This document shows, one piece after another, positions 47,101-55,860 of a stretch of DNA of 64,000 nucleotides (positions are counted from its first letter, which is position 1; the number at the start of each line of letters is the position of its first letter). Made by a program: the position numbers and the translations under genes. The stretch covers positions 1 through 64,000 of the forward strand of contig NZ_LGLV01000013.1 of the NCBI RefSeq assembly GCF_001687365.1, in the 5' to 3' direction. Below the pieces are notes generated by a model, which made no database searches, was not told the DNA's origin, and saw nothing but the letters and a program-made list of their open reading frames with translations. Source of the DNA: Pararhizobium polonicum (GTDB lineage Bacteria > Pseudomonadota > Alphaproteobacteria > Rhizobiales > Rhizobiaceae).

Positions 47101-47744
47101 TGCCGCCCCAAAAACATCTGCCGCGCCCGCTCAGCCCCTCCGGGGCTGGAGCCGTCATCGATGAAGAGGATACCGACACGATCGTCGGATCGGCGCTGTT
47201 TTCGCAAAAGCCCGGCGCCAACACGTCGCTGCTGCGCGGCGCGCTGCTGCACCGGTTCCTGCAGGTCCTGCCGTCGATCGCGCCGGAAGAGCGCCGGGCA
47301 GCGGCCGAACGGTACCTGCTGCGCTCCGTCCCGCGCTGGTCCGCGCCCGAGCGGCAGACCCTGACCCAATCAGTTCTCAACGTGATCGAGCACCCCGAGC
47401 TGGCTGCGCTGTTTTCCGAGACCAGCCGGGCGGAAGTGGCCGTGATGGGTACCCTGAAACTCGGCGCAAGGGATTTTGCCGTGTCGGGCCGCATCGACCG
47501 GCTGGCCGTCTCCGGAAACACCGTCATCATTGCCGATTTCAAGACCAACCGCGAAATCCCGGTGTCGCCGGAAGCGATCCCCTTCGTCTACCGGGCGCAG
47601 CTTGCCATTTATCGTGCCCTGCTGGAACCGCTTTATCCGGATCACACGTTTCAATGCGCGCTGATCTATACCGAAGGCCCATCGGTGCTGACATTGCCGC
47701 AGGCGATCCTCGACAGGAGCCTTGTGGACCTCGCGACAAAGTGA
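44178..47744 (+). CDS. addA: AddA, helicase-nuclease subunit for double-strand break repair
   Basis: An 1188-aa UvrD-like helicase fused to a C-terminal nuclease. Walker A SANAGSGKTHVLT is near 37-49, motif II is HILVDEAQDTSPVQW, motif III is AVGDEKQSIYSFQGA, motif V has MTVHAAKGLEAPVVFL and motif VI YVGMTRAADRL. The nuclease residues are in GRIDRLAVSG and IIADFKTNR. ATG 44178 has GGAGAGGAGG just upstream and lies inside the last codons of addB, so the subunits are made in coupled fashion. Confidence 0.96.
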   Translation: MKDDDFGPLDPSPQAWLDWTSAKQALASDPARSAWVSANAGSGKTHVLTQRVIRLLLSGCRPSAILCLTYTKAAASEMSNRVFERLAEWVTLDDDALDDRIAAIEGERPDLLKRQEARRLFARALETPGGLKIQTIHAFCEALLHQFPLEANVAGHFSVLDDRASATLLADARRALLTATASEDDRELTEAFATVLDLADDTGLEKLLSAIVANRTPVQVFLDSAGRKGGIDPALRSALGFDPDETTQTALAGFWPLTGLNGAALERYIGMAQSAGGAKVTEFAEGLRVVAKLTDPLQRYTALTGLFFTQAGKPRADSAFLSKAMRDKAPDLEDLVTAARDHIVAATDRLNLIAMFEATKAALVLADRLNADYEDIKKSRSQLDFDDLINRTATLLSRGDVSRWIHYKLDQGIDHILVDEAQDTSPVQWTIIQSLAEDFFSGETARGGNRTMFAVGDEKQSIYSFQGARPERFSDESIETERRVRDGGKAFSPIRLQLSFRSTEDVLSAVDTVFENPAHARGLSARNDAVVHASNRIGHPGLVEVWDAIAPADSIQEDDWTAAFDATPEDAPANILAQRIACVLADWIGRETVIEKGVKRPMQPGDIIVLVRKRDAFVNALTRALKTRRNIPVAGADRLVLTNHIAVQDLMALGRFVLLPQDDLSLAAVLKSPLFDLNEEDIAALAIGRPQPVSVWQNLLDFGRDEIGRYHAATQKLQRYRTLSRSLPVHDFYALILGHDGGRAAFLGRLGSEVSDILDEFLTFALDHEKNGLPGLQAFISGLEMEAPTVKREQDKERNEVRIMTVHAAKGLEAPVVFLVDGGGKAFNSQHVSGLRMIKPDDGQNAIPLPIWRPPGAASNTLVDADTDRLKIAAEEEYRRLLYVGMTRAADRLIVCGYQGKRANPDSWHAMVTTSLSADDRGRSTPMTFSAADQEWTGYRWQVSAIGRDLQTQDTENQTVEAQRTGLPAALLQPLPPQKHLPRPLSPSGAGAVIDEEDTDTIVGSALFSQKPGANTSLLRGALLHRFLQVLPSIAPEERRAAAERYLLRSVPRWSAPERQTLTQSVLNVIEHPELAALFSETSRAEVAVMGTLKLGARDFAVSGRIDRLAVSGNTVIIADFKTNREIPVSPEAIPFVYRAQLAIYRALLEPLYPDHTFQCALIYTEGPSVLTLPQAILDRSLVDLATK

Positions 47745-47834
47745 GATAGGATTGGCATTGAAAAGCTGACGCTCAACCATCACATGATGGGTAACCGTTC
47801 GAAGAACGCCGATTTCGAAACCAAGGAGCAGCCA

Positions 47835-48158
47835 ATGGCTACCGTAAAAGTCGATACCTCCAATTTTCAGGACGAAGTCCTGAACTCCGTCGAGCCCGTC
47901 ATCGTTGATTTCTGGGCCGAATGGTGTGGCCCGTGCAAGATGATCGCTCCGAGCCTGGAAGAAATTTCCGTTGAACTGGCCGGCAAGGTCAAGGTTGTCA
48001 AGGTCAACATCGACGAGAACCCGGAAATCGCCACCCAGTACGGCGTGCGCTCCATTCCGACGCTCGCCATGTTCAAGGCCGGCGAAGTAGCCGACATCAA
48101 GGTCGGTGCCGCGCCTAAGACAGCCCTGACCTCCTGGATTTCCAACGCTGCCGCGTAA
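47835..48158 (+). CDS. trxA: Thioredoxin
   Basis: A 107-aa cytoplasmic disulfide reductase with WCGPCK (active cysteines 31 and 34), [17 protein letters not shown] with the conserved cis-proline, and the usual GA near the C-terminus. ATG 47835 follows AGGAG; the upstream ATG at 47784 is probably not used. It is followed by a bidirectional terminator. Confidence 0.97.
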   Translation: MATVKVDTSNFQDEVLNSVEPVIVDFWAEWCGPCKMIAPSLEEISVELAGKVKVVKVNIDENPEIATQYGVRSIPTLAMFKAGEVADIKVGAAPKTALTSWISNAAA

Positions 48159-48178
48159 TTGAAATCCCAACTTGATTG

Positions 48179-48204
48179 AAAAAGCCCGGGAAACCGGGCT
48201 TTTT
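48179..48204. terminator. Bidirectional terminator between trxA and the GNAT gene
   Basis: AAAAAGCCCGG (48179-48189) and CCGGGCTTTTT (48194-48204) form a perfect 11-bp stem with a GAAA tetraloop. T runs exist in both directions, serving convergent trxA and the minus-strand acetyltransferase gene. Confidence 0.92.
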
Positions 48205-48218
48205 TCGTTTCTGCAAGG

Positions 48219-48848
48219 TCATTCGGTGCCGGAAGCAGGTTCCAGCAAGGGGACATGGGGTGCCGCGGTTTTCGGCAGCAAGCCCAATAGGCGCGGATCG
48301 TCGTGGATTTCGACCATCAGCTTATAGGGCTTGAAGCCGGAACGCTGGTAGAACCCGACAGCGGCCGGATGATCGAACGTGCAGGTGTGCAGCCAGAAGC
48401 GGTCGATCGGTTGCGCCCACGCTTTGGCGATTGCCTGGTTCATCAGGAAACGCCCGGTACCCTTGCCGATCGCATCCTTGACCAGGCCGAAATAGACGAG
48501 CTCGCATTCCCCCTGAACGCGAAAGTCGAGCTCCACCAGGCCGATATCGCGGGTGCCGTCGCGCAACGCGTAGGTCTCCACCGACGGGTCAGCGAGAATG
48601 TCGCGCACGGCGTCATCATCGATCTCCAGCATCGCCACCCACATCCAGTCTTCGCCGACCTCGCGAAACAGGCGCCGGTAGATGTCGAGATTCTGCGGGC
48701 CCAGGCGCACCAGGCTGAGCGGCGATTCCGGCAGGCCGCCCGTTTCCGGTGGCCGCCTGCGCATTTCCAGAAACGTCACCGCATTGGCAACCTTGCCGGA
48801 TGGAACGGGCGAATAGCCTTCGGGCAATTCAGGATTGGTGTCGTTCAT
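48219..48848 (-). CDS. GNAT family acetyltransferase
   Basis: A 209-aa protein with the GNAT acetyl-CoA fold in its C-terminal half: VYFGLVKDAIGKGTGRFLMNQAIAKAW carries the Q/RxxGxG/A type pyrophosphate loop as KGTGRFL, and FDHPAAVGFYQRSGFKPY is the usual end. The N-terminal 60 residues are charged. The substrate is not evident. It lies downstream of folC on the same strand. Confidence 0.82.
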   Translation of the reverse strand: MNDTNPELPEGYSPVPSGKVANAVTFLEMRRRPPETGGLPESPLSLVRLGPQNLDIYRRLFREVGEDWMWVAMLEIDDDAVRDILADPSVETYALRDGTRDIGLVELDFRVQGECELVYFGLVKDAIGKGTGRFLMNQAIAKAWAQPIDRFWLHTCTFDHPAAVGFYQRSGFKPYKLMVEIHDDPRLLGLLPKTAAPHVPLLEPASGTE

Positions 48849-48885
48849 TCGTTTTCTCTGTTCAAAAATTGCGGATCTGGCCCGC

Positions 48886-50229
48886 TTATCGGGGCGGCGT
48901 GCCGTTATCGGCCAGAACATCGCCGACCAGATAGAGCGAGCCGCCGATCAGGATGCGGGGCGCGACCGGATCGCCATCGAACATGGCCGTGATCGCACCG
49001 AGCGCCTCGGCAACGGTCGAGACCGCTCCGGCCTCGAAACCGGCCGTCACCGCGTCGTCCGCCAGCGCAACGGCATCGATCCCGGCATCCGAGCCACGGA
49101 TCGGCACCGTGAAGATCTGCTCGGCCAGCCCCTTGAACGCCTTGAAATAGCCGGCCGGATCCTTGGTGTTAATCATCCCGGTGATCAGGAACAGGGGGCG
49201 CGGATCGCGCTCCTCGAGATTGGCCATGGTTTCGGCGATGACCTGGCCCGCACCCGGATTGTGCCCGCCATCGACCCAGATTTCCGAACCTTTCGGCGCA
49301 AGGGATGCCAGTTTGCCTTCGGTCAACCGCTGCAACCGGCCCGGCCATTCGACCGTGACCAGCCCCTTGTCGATGACGGTATCGGAGATATCGAATCCGG
49401 CGGCCTTCACGGCCCGGATGGCGGCGGCGGCATTGGCATATTGATGGCGCCCCGGCAGGCGCGGCAAGGACAGATCAGCCAGGCCGAATTCGTCCTGATA
49501 GACCAGCCGGCCGAATTCCTCATGCGCCATGAAGTCCTGGCCATAGACCGATAGCGGGCAATTCAGCCGTTCGGCAATGGAGACGAGCACGTCGCGCGCC
49601 GTGTCTTCCTCCTGATGGCCGATCACCACCGGGCAGCCGCGTTTCATGATCCCGGCCTTTTCAGCCGCAATCAGTTCGACGCGATCACCCAGATAGGCCT
49701 GATGATCGAGCGAGATCGGCATGATGACGGAAACGGCGGGGGTCTTGATGACATTGGTCGCATCGAACCGGCCACCGAGGCCGACTTCGATGATCGCGAC
49801 ATCGGCCGGATGTTCGGCAAACAGCACGAAGGTGACCGCCGTCAGGATTTCGAACACGGTGATCTTCTGACCGCCATTGGCCTCGCCGACGCGGCGGACG
49901 GCATCCGCCAGAACCGCATCGCTGACCAGCGCGCCGCGTTCGCCCTTTTTGCCGATGCGATAACGCTCGTGCCAATTGACGAGATGCGGCGATGTATGGA
50001 CGTGGACACTCAGACCGGAGGCTTCGAGGATCGCCCGGGAAAAGGCCGTCACCGAGCCCTTGCCGTTGGTGCCGGCCACGTGGATGACCGGCGGAAGCCT
50101 GTCCTGCGGATTGCCGAGTACGTCGAGCAGCCGGGTGATCCTGTCGAGCGACAGATCGAAGCCCTTGGGGTGCAGGGCCAGCAGCTTGTCGATTTCCTGC
50201 CCCGCCTCGCTGACCTGCGTCGTCGTCAT
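48886..50229 (-). CDS. folC: Folylpolyglutamate / dihydrofolate synthase
   Basis: A 447-aa Mur-ligase-like enzyme adding glutamate to dihydropteroate or folates. P-loop VAGTNGKGSVTAF, VGLGGRFDATN with the metal-binding acidic residues, SLDHQAYLG, and the C-terminal VDGGHNPGAG. ATG 50229 has GGAGGA seven bases upstream. It forms an operon after accD in the minus direction, as known for accD-folC. Confidence 0.96.
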   Translation of the reverse strand: MTTTQVSEAGQEIDKLLALHPKGFDLSLDRITRLLDVLGNPQDRLPPVIHVAGTNGKGSVTAFSRAILEASGLSVHVHTSPHLVNWHERYRIGKKGERGALVSDAVLADAVRRVGEANGGQKITVFEILTAVTFVLFAEHPADVAIIEVGLGGRFDATNVIKTPAVSVIMPISLDHQAYLGDRVELIAAEKAGIMKRGCPVVIGHQEEDTARDVLVSIAERLNCPLSVYGQDFMAHEEFGRLVYQDEFGLADLSLPRLPGRHQYANAAAAIRAVKAAGFDISDTVIDKGLVTVEWPGRLQRLTEGKLASLAPKGSEIWVDGGHNPGAGQVIAETMANLEERDPRPLFLITGMINTKDPAGYFKAFKGLAEQIFTVPIRGSDAGIDAVALADDAVTAGFEAGAVSTVAEALGAITAMFDGDPVAPRILIGGSLYLVGDVLADNGTPPR

Positions 50230-50318
50230 CACCCGCTCCTCCAACCGCCGCTGGAGCGCTGAGCGCTCATCAAGCGCGCTCAGAACGCGCCAATTCCAAA
50301 CCGTCTTATGCTTTCCAG

Positions 50319-50340
50319 GCGCCCGGACAATCCCGGGCGC
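50319..50340 (-). terminator. Hairpin between accD and folC
   Basis: GCGCCCGG (50319-50326) and CCGGGCGC (50333-50340) form a perfect 8-bp stem just beyond the accD stop. There is no T tract, so it may slow RNA decay or only partly terminate. Confidence 0.45.
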
Positions 50341-50349
50341 ACCCTGCGT

Positions 50350-51270
50350 TTAAGCGCTGGCTGCCATCGGCATCGCCGCAACAGCGGTGCTGCCATTGAG
50401 CTTGGCGGCATCCACCGGCTTCTTCATCAGGATCTTCAGGACGCGGGCAAGCGTATCGGGAATATCGTGGCGCTTGACGACCATGTCGATCATGCCATGC
50501 TCCATCAGATATTCCGACGTCTGGAAGCCTTCCGGCAGTTTTTCGCGGATGGTCTGCTCGATGACGCGCTTGCCGGCAAAGCAGATCTCGGCGCCCGGCT
50601 CGGCCAGATGCAGATCGCCCAGCATGGCATAGGATGCCGTCACGCCGCCGGTGGTCGGATTGGTCAGCACGACGATATAGGGAAGCCCCGCCTCTTTCAG
50701 CATCTGCACGGCGACCGTGGTGCGCGGCAGCTGCATCAGCGACAGGATGCCTTCCTGCATGCGGGCGCCGCCCGAGGCCGGGAAAATCACCAGCGGGCAC
50801 TTTTCGGCAATTGCCCGTTCGAAAGCCTTGATGATCGCCTCGCCGGCGGCCATGCCGAGCGAGCCGCCCATGAAATTGAATTCATGCACGACGCCGACCA
50901 GCTTGACGCCGCGGCAACGGCCGACGCCGGCAACGATCGTATCTTCGAGATCGGTCTTGATCCGGCTGTCACGCAGACGATCGACATATTTCTTCGAATC
51001 GCGAAACTTCAGCGGGTCCTGCGCCACCTTCGGCTGCGGCAGGGCTTCATAGACGCCGTCATCGAACAGATCCTTCAACCGCGCCTTGGCCGGCATCTTC
51101 ATATGGAAGCCGGAGGCGGGAATGACCCATTTGTTCTCTTCGAGATCGCGGTGAAACACCATCTCGCCGGTTTCCGGGCATTTGATCCAGAGATTTTCCG
51201 GAACTTCCCGTCGGCCGAGCATCGAGTTGATCTTCGGGCGAACGTAATTCGTGATCCAGTTCAAATCCAA
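50350..51270 (-). CDS. accD: Acetyl-CoA carboxylase, carboxyltransferase beta subunit
   Basis: A 306-aa carboxyltransferase subunit that pairs with AccA for malonyl-CoA synthesis. The catalytic core is normal: [28 protein letters not shown] and [10 protein letters not shown]. The N-terminal zinc ribbon is degraded: E. coli has four cysteines (C-x2-C, then C-x2-C), whereas here only one remains in [13 protein letters not shown], and the second pair is replaced in [12 protein letters not shown]. The fold landmarks around it are retained. Confidence 0.97.
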   Translation of the reverse strand: MDLNWITNYVRPKINSMLGRREVPENLWIKCPETGEMVFHRDLEENKWVIPASGFHMKMPAKARLKDLFDDGVYEALPQPKVAQDPLKFRDSKKYVDRLRDSRIKTDLEDTIVAGVGRCRGVKLVGVVHEFNFMGGSLGMAAGEAIIKAFERAIAEKCPLVIFPASGGARMQEGILSLMQLPRTTVAVQMLKEAGLPYIVVLTNPTTGGVTASYAMLGDLHLAEPGAEICFAGKRVIEQTIREKLPEGFQTSEYLMEHGMIDMVVKRHDIPDTLARVLKILMKKPVDAAKLNGSTAVAAMPMAASA

Positions 51271-51314
51271 ACTCCTGAATAGTCAAAACCGGTCGTGGCC
51301 CAGAATATGGGCAT

Positions 51315-52154
51315 TTATTCGGCCGCAACAAGCCTTGCGGAGCGAACGCCGGCGGAAAGGCCACGAACCAGCGTTTCCACGCCCGGCACCGTCGCCCCTG
51401 TCGATTTCCCGTCCTCGGTCAGGCTGGACGCCACCTGGTTGACGATGGCGGTGCCGACGACCACGCCATCGGCGGACGCACCGATGGCCCTTGCATGTTC
51501 CGCGGTCTTGACGCCGAAGCCGACGCAGACCGGCAGCTTCGTATGGCCCTTGATCCGCTGGACCGCACCGCCGACGACGGTTGGGTCCGGCAGGGCCGAG
51601 CCCGTAATGCCGTTCATTGAGACATAGTAGACGAAACCGGAGGTGTTTTCGAGAACCTTCGGCAAACGCTTGTCATCCGTCGTCGGGGTCGCCAGCCGGA
51701 TGAAGTTGATATCCTTCTTCAAGGCCGGGATGCACAGTTCGTCATCCATTTCCGGCGGCAGGTCGACGACGATCAGGCCGTCGATGCCGGCGGCCAGCGC
51801 ATCGTCGAGGAAACGTTCGACGCCGTAGATGTAGATCGGGTTGTAATAGCCCATCATGACGATCGGCGTGTCCTGGTCGCCTTCGCGGAAGCGGCGGGCA
51901 ATTTCCAGGGTCTTGGCCAGTGTCTGACCGCCCTTCAGCGCCCGCTGGCCGGCCAGCTGGATCGCTGGGCCATCGGCCATCGGATCGGAAAAGGGCATGC
52001 CAAGCTCGATGATGTCGGAACCGGCCGACGGCAATGCCTTCATGATCGCCAGCGACGTGTCGAAATCCGGATCGCCCCCCATGAAATAGGTGACAAGCGC
52101 CGGGCGGCCTTCGGCGGCGAGATCGGCAAATCGTTTGTCCATGCGTGCGGTCAT
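51315..52154 (-). CDS. trpA: Tryptophan synthase alpha chain
   Basis: A 279-aa TIM barrel that cleaves indole-glycerol phosphate. E50 and D61 in [16 protein letters not shown] are the catalytic pair, and [10 protein letters not shown] and VVGTAIVN form the phosphate site. ATG 52154 lies four bases after the trpB stop. It is the last gene of trpF-trpB-trpA, 44 bp before accD on the same strand. Confidence 0.97.
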   Translation of the reverse strand: MTARMDKRFADLAAEGRPALVTYFMGGDPDFDTSLAIMKALPSAGSDIIELGMPFSDPMADGPAIQLAGQRALKGGQTLAKTLEIARRFREGDQDTPIVMMGYYNPIYIYGVERFLDDALAAGIDGLIVVDLPPEMDDELCIPALKKDINFIRLATPTTDDKRLPKVLENTSGFVYYVSMNGITGSALPDPTVVGGAVQRIKGHTKLPVCVGFGVKTAEHARAIGASADGVVVGTAIVNQVASSLTEDGKSTGATVPGVETLVRGLSAGVRSARLVAAE

Positions 52155-52158
52155 GCTG

Positions 52159-53379
52159 TTACAGTCCCATACCAAGAAGCTTGCCGACGGTGAAGATGTC
52201 CTTGTCGCCGCGGCCGGAGAGGTTCATCAGGATGATCTCGTCCTTGCCCATCTTCGGCGCACGCTTGATCACTTCGGCGATGGCGTGGCTCGGCTCCAGC
52301 GCCGGGATGATGCCCTCGAGGCGGGTCAGCAGCTGGAATGCCTCCAGCGCCTCATGGTCCATGATCGGCACATATTCGGCGCGGCCGATATCGGCGAGCC
52401 AGGAATGCTCCGGCCCGATGCCGGGATAATCGAGACCGGCCGAGATCGAATGGCCTTCCTTGATCTGGCCGTCGCCGTCCTGCAGCAGATAGGTGCGGTT
52501 GCCATGCAGTACGCCCGGCGAGCCCGCCGTGATCGACGCACAATGCTCATCGCCTTCCAGTCCCTTGCCGCCGGCTTCGACGCCGACAATCTTGACGGAT
52601 TCGTCATCGAGGAACGGATGGAAGATGCCGATCGCATTCGATCCGCCGCCAACGGCCGCGATGACCAGATCCGGCAGGCGGCCTTCGGCCTCCAGCATCT
52701 GCTGCTTGGCTTCGATACCGATCACGGCCTGGAAGTCGCGGACCATTTCCGGATAGGGATGCGGACCGGCCGCGGTGCCGATCAGGTAATAGGTGTCGTC
52801 GACATTGGTGACCCAGTCGCGCAGGGCCTCGTTCATCGCGTCCTTCAGCGTACCGGAACCCGCCGTCACCGGCTTGACCTCGGCACCGAGCAGCTTCATG
52901 CGGAACACGTTCGGCGCCTGGCGCTCGACATCGGTTGCGCCCATATAGACGACGCAGGGAAGGCCGAAGCGGGCGGCAACAGTGGCAGACGCCACACCAT
53001 GCTGTCCCGCGCCGGTTTCGGCGATGATACGGGTCTTGCCCATGCGCTTGGCCAAGAGAATCTGGCCGATGCAATTGTTGATCTTGTGCGAGCCCGTATG
53101 GTTCAGCTCTTCGCGCTTGAAATAGATCTTGGCGCCGCCCAGATGTTCGGTCAGGCGCTCGGCGAAATAGAGCGGGCTCGGGCGGCCGATATAATGGGCG
53201 CCGAGATTCTTGAGTTCCGCCTGGAATTCCGGATCGGTCTTGGCCTTGTCCCATTCGGCCTGCAGGTCGAGGATCAGCGGCATCAGGGTTTCAGCGACGA
53301 ACCGGCCGCCGAAAATGCCGAACCGGCCGTCTTCGTCGGGACCGGACCGAAACGAGTTCAATTTTGGCGTCTCGTTCAC
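52159..53379 (-). CDS. trpB: Tryptophan synthase beta chain
   Basis: A 406-aa PLP enzyme joining indole and serine. K99 in [11 protein letters not shown] is the PLP lysine; [10 protein letters not shown] and GGGSNAIG are the cofactor-phosphate loops. Its start overlaps trpF by four bases. Confidence 0.98.
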   Translation of the reverse strand: MNETPKLNSFRSGPDEDGRFGIFGGRFVAETLMPLILDLQAEWDKAKTDPEFQAELKNLGAHYIGRPSPLYFAERLTEHLGGAKIYFKREELNHTGSHKINNCIGQILLAKRMGKTRIIAETGAGQHGVASATVAARFGLPCVVYMGATDVERQAPNVFRMKLLGAEVKPVTAGSGTLKDAMNEALRDWVTNVDDTYYLIGTAAGPHPYPEMVRDFQAVIGIEAKQQMLEAEGRLPDLVIAAVGGGSNAIGIFHPFLDDESVKIVGVEAGGKGLEGDEHCASITAGSPGVLHGNRTYLLQDGDGQIKEGHSISAGLDYPGIGPEHSWLADIGRAEYVPIMDHEALEAFQLLTRLEGIIPALEPSHAIAEVIKRAPKMGKDEIILMNLSGRGDKDIFTVGKLLGMGL

Positions 53380-54062
53380 TTGCTTCTCCCTGCCAAGCTT
53401 GCATCTTGCGCCATGGCCGCTTCCGCGCGGGCAACGGCATCGAAAAACTCTTCCATGCGCTTCAGATCCTTGACGCCGGGCGCGCTTTCGACGCCCGACG
53501 AAGTATCGATGGCCTTTGCGCCCGTGACCGAAAGGGCCTCGCCGATATTGTCCGCATTCAAACCACCGGAAAGCATGTAATCGACGCTTTCGTCAAGCGT
53601 ATCGAGCAGGTTCCAGTCGAAAGACACACCATTGCCGCCGGGAAGGTCCGATCCCTTCGGCGGCTTGGCATCGAGCAGAAAGCGGTCGGCAATGCCGATA
53701 TAGGGATCGATCCGCTTCAGATCATCGGCCTCGCGAATGGACAGCGCCTTGATGACAGGCAGACCATAGACGGCCTTGATCGTCAGCACCCGGTCCGGGC
53801 TTTCATTGCCGTGAAGCTGCAGAATATCCGGGGACAAGGCCGAGACGATCTCGTCGAGATCGTCATTGTCGGCATCGACGGTGACGGCGACGATCTTCGC
53901 CTTGCCGCGAATGCGCTCAGCCAGGCGGCCGGCATCGTCTGGCTCGATGTTGCGCGGGCTCTTCGGAAAGAAGATGAAACCCGTATAGCGCGCGCCGAGC
54001 GCGACAGCCCTGTCGACAGCCTCGCCGGTCTTCAACCCGCAAATTTTGACTTCCGTTTTCAT
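53376..54062 (-). CDS. trpF: Phosphoribosylanthranilate isomerase
   Basis: A 228-aa TIM barrel enzyme. C8 in VKICGLKT is the general base, and [13 protein letters not shown] is the phosphate loop, with an aspartate in the [17 protein letters not shown] stretch. It is the first gene of the trpFBA unit. The trpE, trpD and trpC genes are not nearby, as is common in alphaproteobacteria. Confidence 0.97.
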   Translation of the reverse strand: MKTEVKICGLKTGEAVDRAVALGARYTGFIFFPKSPRNIEPDDAGRLAERIRGKAKIVAVTVDADNDDLDEIVSALSPDILQLHGNESPDRVLTIKAVYGLPVIKALSIREADDLKRIDPYIGIADRFLLDAKPPKGSDLPGGNGVSFDWNLLDTLDESVDYMLSGGLNADNIGEALSVTGAKAIDTSSGVESAPGVKDLKRMEEFFDAVARAEAAMAQDASLAGRSK

Positions 54063-54195
54063 GCAAAGCGACCTGACATGAAATGCCGCGTGAGTCGAGC
54101 TTAAAACACGGCAAACTACGGCGCAAACGCAGCTTCAACCATTGCTGATGCGAGGTCACGGACCCATATTATCCGGAACAAACACGGAGAACATC

Positions 54196-54396
54196 ATGCG
54201 CCTTCTGCTTGCCATCATCCTGCCCTGGCTGCAATTTTTCACCATCGGCCGGCCGATTGCCGGCATCATCTGCCTGATCCTGCAGGTCACCCTGATTGGC
54301 TGGATTCCGGCGGCGATCTGGTCGGTCTATGCGCTGAGCCAGTACAAGACGGACGAGAAGATCCGGGAAGCGCTGGGCAACCAGTACCGGCGCTGA
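54196..54396 (+). CDS. YqaE/Pmp3 family small membrane protein
   Basis: A 66-aa protein of the Pmp3/UPF0057 type: two membrane helices (LLLAIILPWLQFFTIG and IAGIICLILQVTLIGWIPAAIW), then a short charged tail. Such proteins affect membrane potential or salt stress in yeast and plants; the bacterial role is unclear. ATG 54196 follows GGAG. It stands alone, divergent from trpF and convergent with the metalloprotease gene. Confidence 0.82.
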   Translation: MRLLLAIILPWLQFFTIGRPIAGIICLILQVTLIGWIPAAIWSVYALSQYKTDEKIREALGNQYRR

Positions 54397-54408
54397 GCCG
54401 GGCTGCCA

Positions 54409-55179
54409 TCAATCGAAGTCGATCGCGTGCAGCATGGTGCCGTTGCGCTTGAGCCAGCGCTTGGCGTCGTCCATCGCCGGGCAGAGCTCCTCGCACAGAT
54501 CCCAGAAATCCGGCCCATGGTTCATCTCGCGCAGATGCGCCACCTCGTGGGCGGCGAGATAATCGATCACTTTCGGCGGCGCCATGACGATGCGCCAGGA
54601 GAAACTCAAGGCCCCATCGGCCGCGCAGGAGCCCCAGCGGCTGCGCGTATCCTTGAAGCTCAGCGACTTCACCTTACGGCCGACCATGCGGGCATGGATG
54701 GCGACCAGCCGCTCCAGATCCTTGCGGGCTTCCTTCTTCAAGAAATCCGCGATCCGGCGGCGCAAGTGTTCCTCAGCGCCACTGACAAGCAGCACCGGTT
54801 CGTCATCGACGATCACGGCCTCGGTCAGGCCACGCAGCTTGCCGGTGCGCTCGATCCGGTGCGCGACGCCGCGCAGCAGGATGGTGCCGCCCTCTTCCAG
54901 AACGCTTTCGCCGGAAAACCGCGCAAGCTTGGTCATCAGCCATCCCTGATGGCGATCGAGGAAGGCGTTGATCTCGCGTTCGGGCAATCCGGCCGGAATG
55001 GTCATTTTCAGGGCACGGCCGCCCGGCTCGATGCGCAGCGTCATGCGGGTGGCGCGGGCATTCTGGCGAATGGTCAGCGGCATGACCTTGCCCGCGACAT
55101 CGATCGTCCGCATCACCGGTGGCGGCGGAGATTTGGGCTGACGCGACTTTCGAAGCAGGGAGAACATGACTGTCTTCAT
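54409..55179 (-). CDS. YgjP-like zinc metallopeptidase
   Basis: A 256-aa protein of the YgjP/DUF45 (M48-related, SprT-like) family. The zinc motif is HEVAHLREMNHGPDFW, with the third ligand in the NHGPDFW histidine, and RSRWGSCAADGALSFSW precedes it, as in YgjP. The N-terminal half is a beta-rich accessory domain. The start is uncertain (55230, 55179 and 55167 are all in frame); no strong site decides it. In E. coli YgjP is cytoplasmic with unknown substrate. Confidence 0.85.
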   Translation of the reverse strand: MKTVMFSLLRKSRQPKSPPPPVMRTIDVAGKVMPLTIRQNARATRMTLRIEPGGRALKMTIPAGLPEREINAFLDRHQGWLMTKLARFSGESVLEEGGTILLRGVAHRIERTGKLRGLTEAVIVDDEPVLLVSGAEEHLRRRIADFLKKEARKDLERLVAIHARMVGRKVKSLSFKDTRSRWGSCAADGALSFSWRIVMAPPKVIDYLAAHEVAHLREMNHGPDFWDLCEELCPAMDDAKRWLKRNGTMLHAIDFD

Positions 55180-55230
55180 AACCGATTCGTTTGAAGGACG
55201 CATGATCCCGAACAAGCGGGACCACATCAA

Positions 55231-55265
55231 AAAGAAAAACCGGCACCTTTGCGGATGCCGGTTTT
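55231..55265 (-). terminator. Terminator after the DUF2852 gene
   Basis: AAAACCGGCA (55236-55245) and TGCCGGTTTT (55256-55265) pair perfectly. Leftward the stem runs into TTTTTCTTT, giving a terminator for the DUF2852 transcript. Confidence 0.85.
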
Positions 55266-55287
55266 GTTTGTCTCTCCGATCGCCGGA

Positions 55288-55716
55288 TCAGTGGGCCGGA
55301 AAGCCCGGAACCGAACCGGACCCGCCGGAATTGCGCTCGCGCATGAAGCGGTCGAAATCGTCCTGGTCCTTGGCACGGCGCAACTCGCGGACATAGTCGT
55401 CGAACTGCTGGCGCATTTCATCGAGCTTGCGGCGTTCCTCGTCGAGACGGGACAGTTCGGCATCGCGCCAGTCGTCGAAGGCAACGTTGCCGGTACCGAA
55501 GCCCGGACGGCCATAGCGCTGACCTTTGCGCTTGAAGGATGAGAAGATGCCATCAACGGTATCGTTGGCATCCTTCTTGAAGGATTTCAGCCGTTCGCCG
55601 AACAGGATATAGGCAAGCACGGCAAGCCCAAGCGGCCAGAAAACCACGAAACCGAGCACCATCATGGCAATGGTCGCGGGCGTCCAGTCCGGACGGATCA
55701 ATGCAGATTGGTTCAT
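55288..55716 (-). CDS. DUF2852 membrane-anchored protein
   Basis: A 142-aa protein with one N-terminal hydrophobic hairpin (ATIAMMVLGFVVFWPLGLAVLAYILFG), a basic/Gly middle, and a long charged helix (DAELSRLDEERRKLDEMRQQ and onwards) likely to form a coiled coil, ending in a Gly-Ser tail. It matches DUF2852, common in alphaproteobacteria, function unknown. ATG 55716 is chosen over an extension to 55800. Confidence 0.78.
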   Translation of the reverse strand: MNQSALIRPDWTPATIAMMVLGFVVFWPLGLAVLAYILFGERLKSFKKDANDTVDGIFSSFKRKGQRYGRPGFGTGNVAFDDWRDAELSRLDEERRKLDEMRQQFDDYVRELRRAKDQDDFDRFMRERNSGGSGSVPGFPAH

Positions 55717-55860
55717 GTTCAGAAGTCCTCGTTCAAAGTGGGCCTCTCTTCGGGCCCGCTTATTACGAGATGGGAAGGGGCTCGCCCCTCCGCAAGACAA
55801 TTGTCCGCAGATTCCGGCAAGCCCCTGATATTGATCGATGAAATCGATACGAATTGCGGA

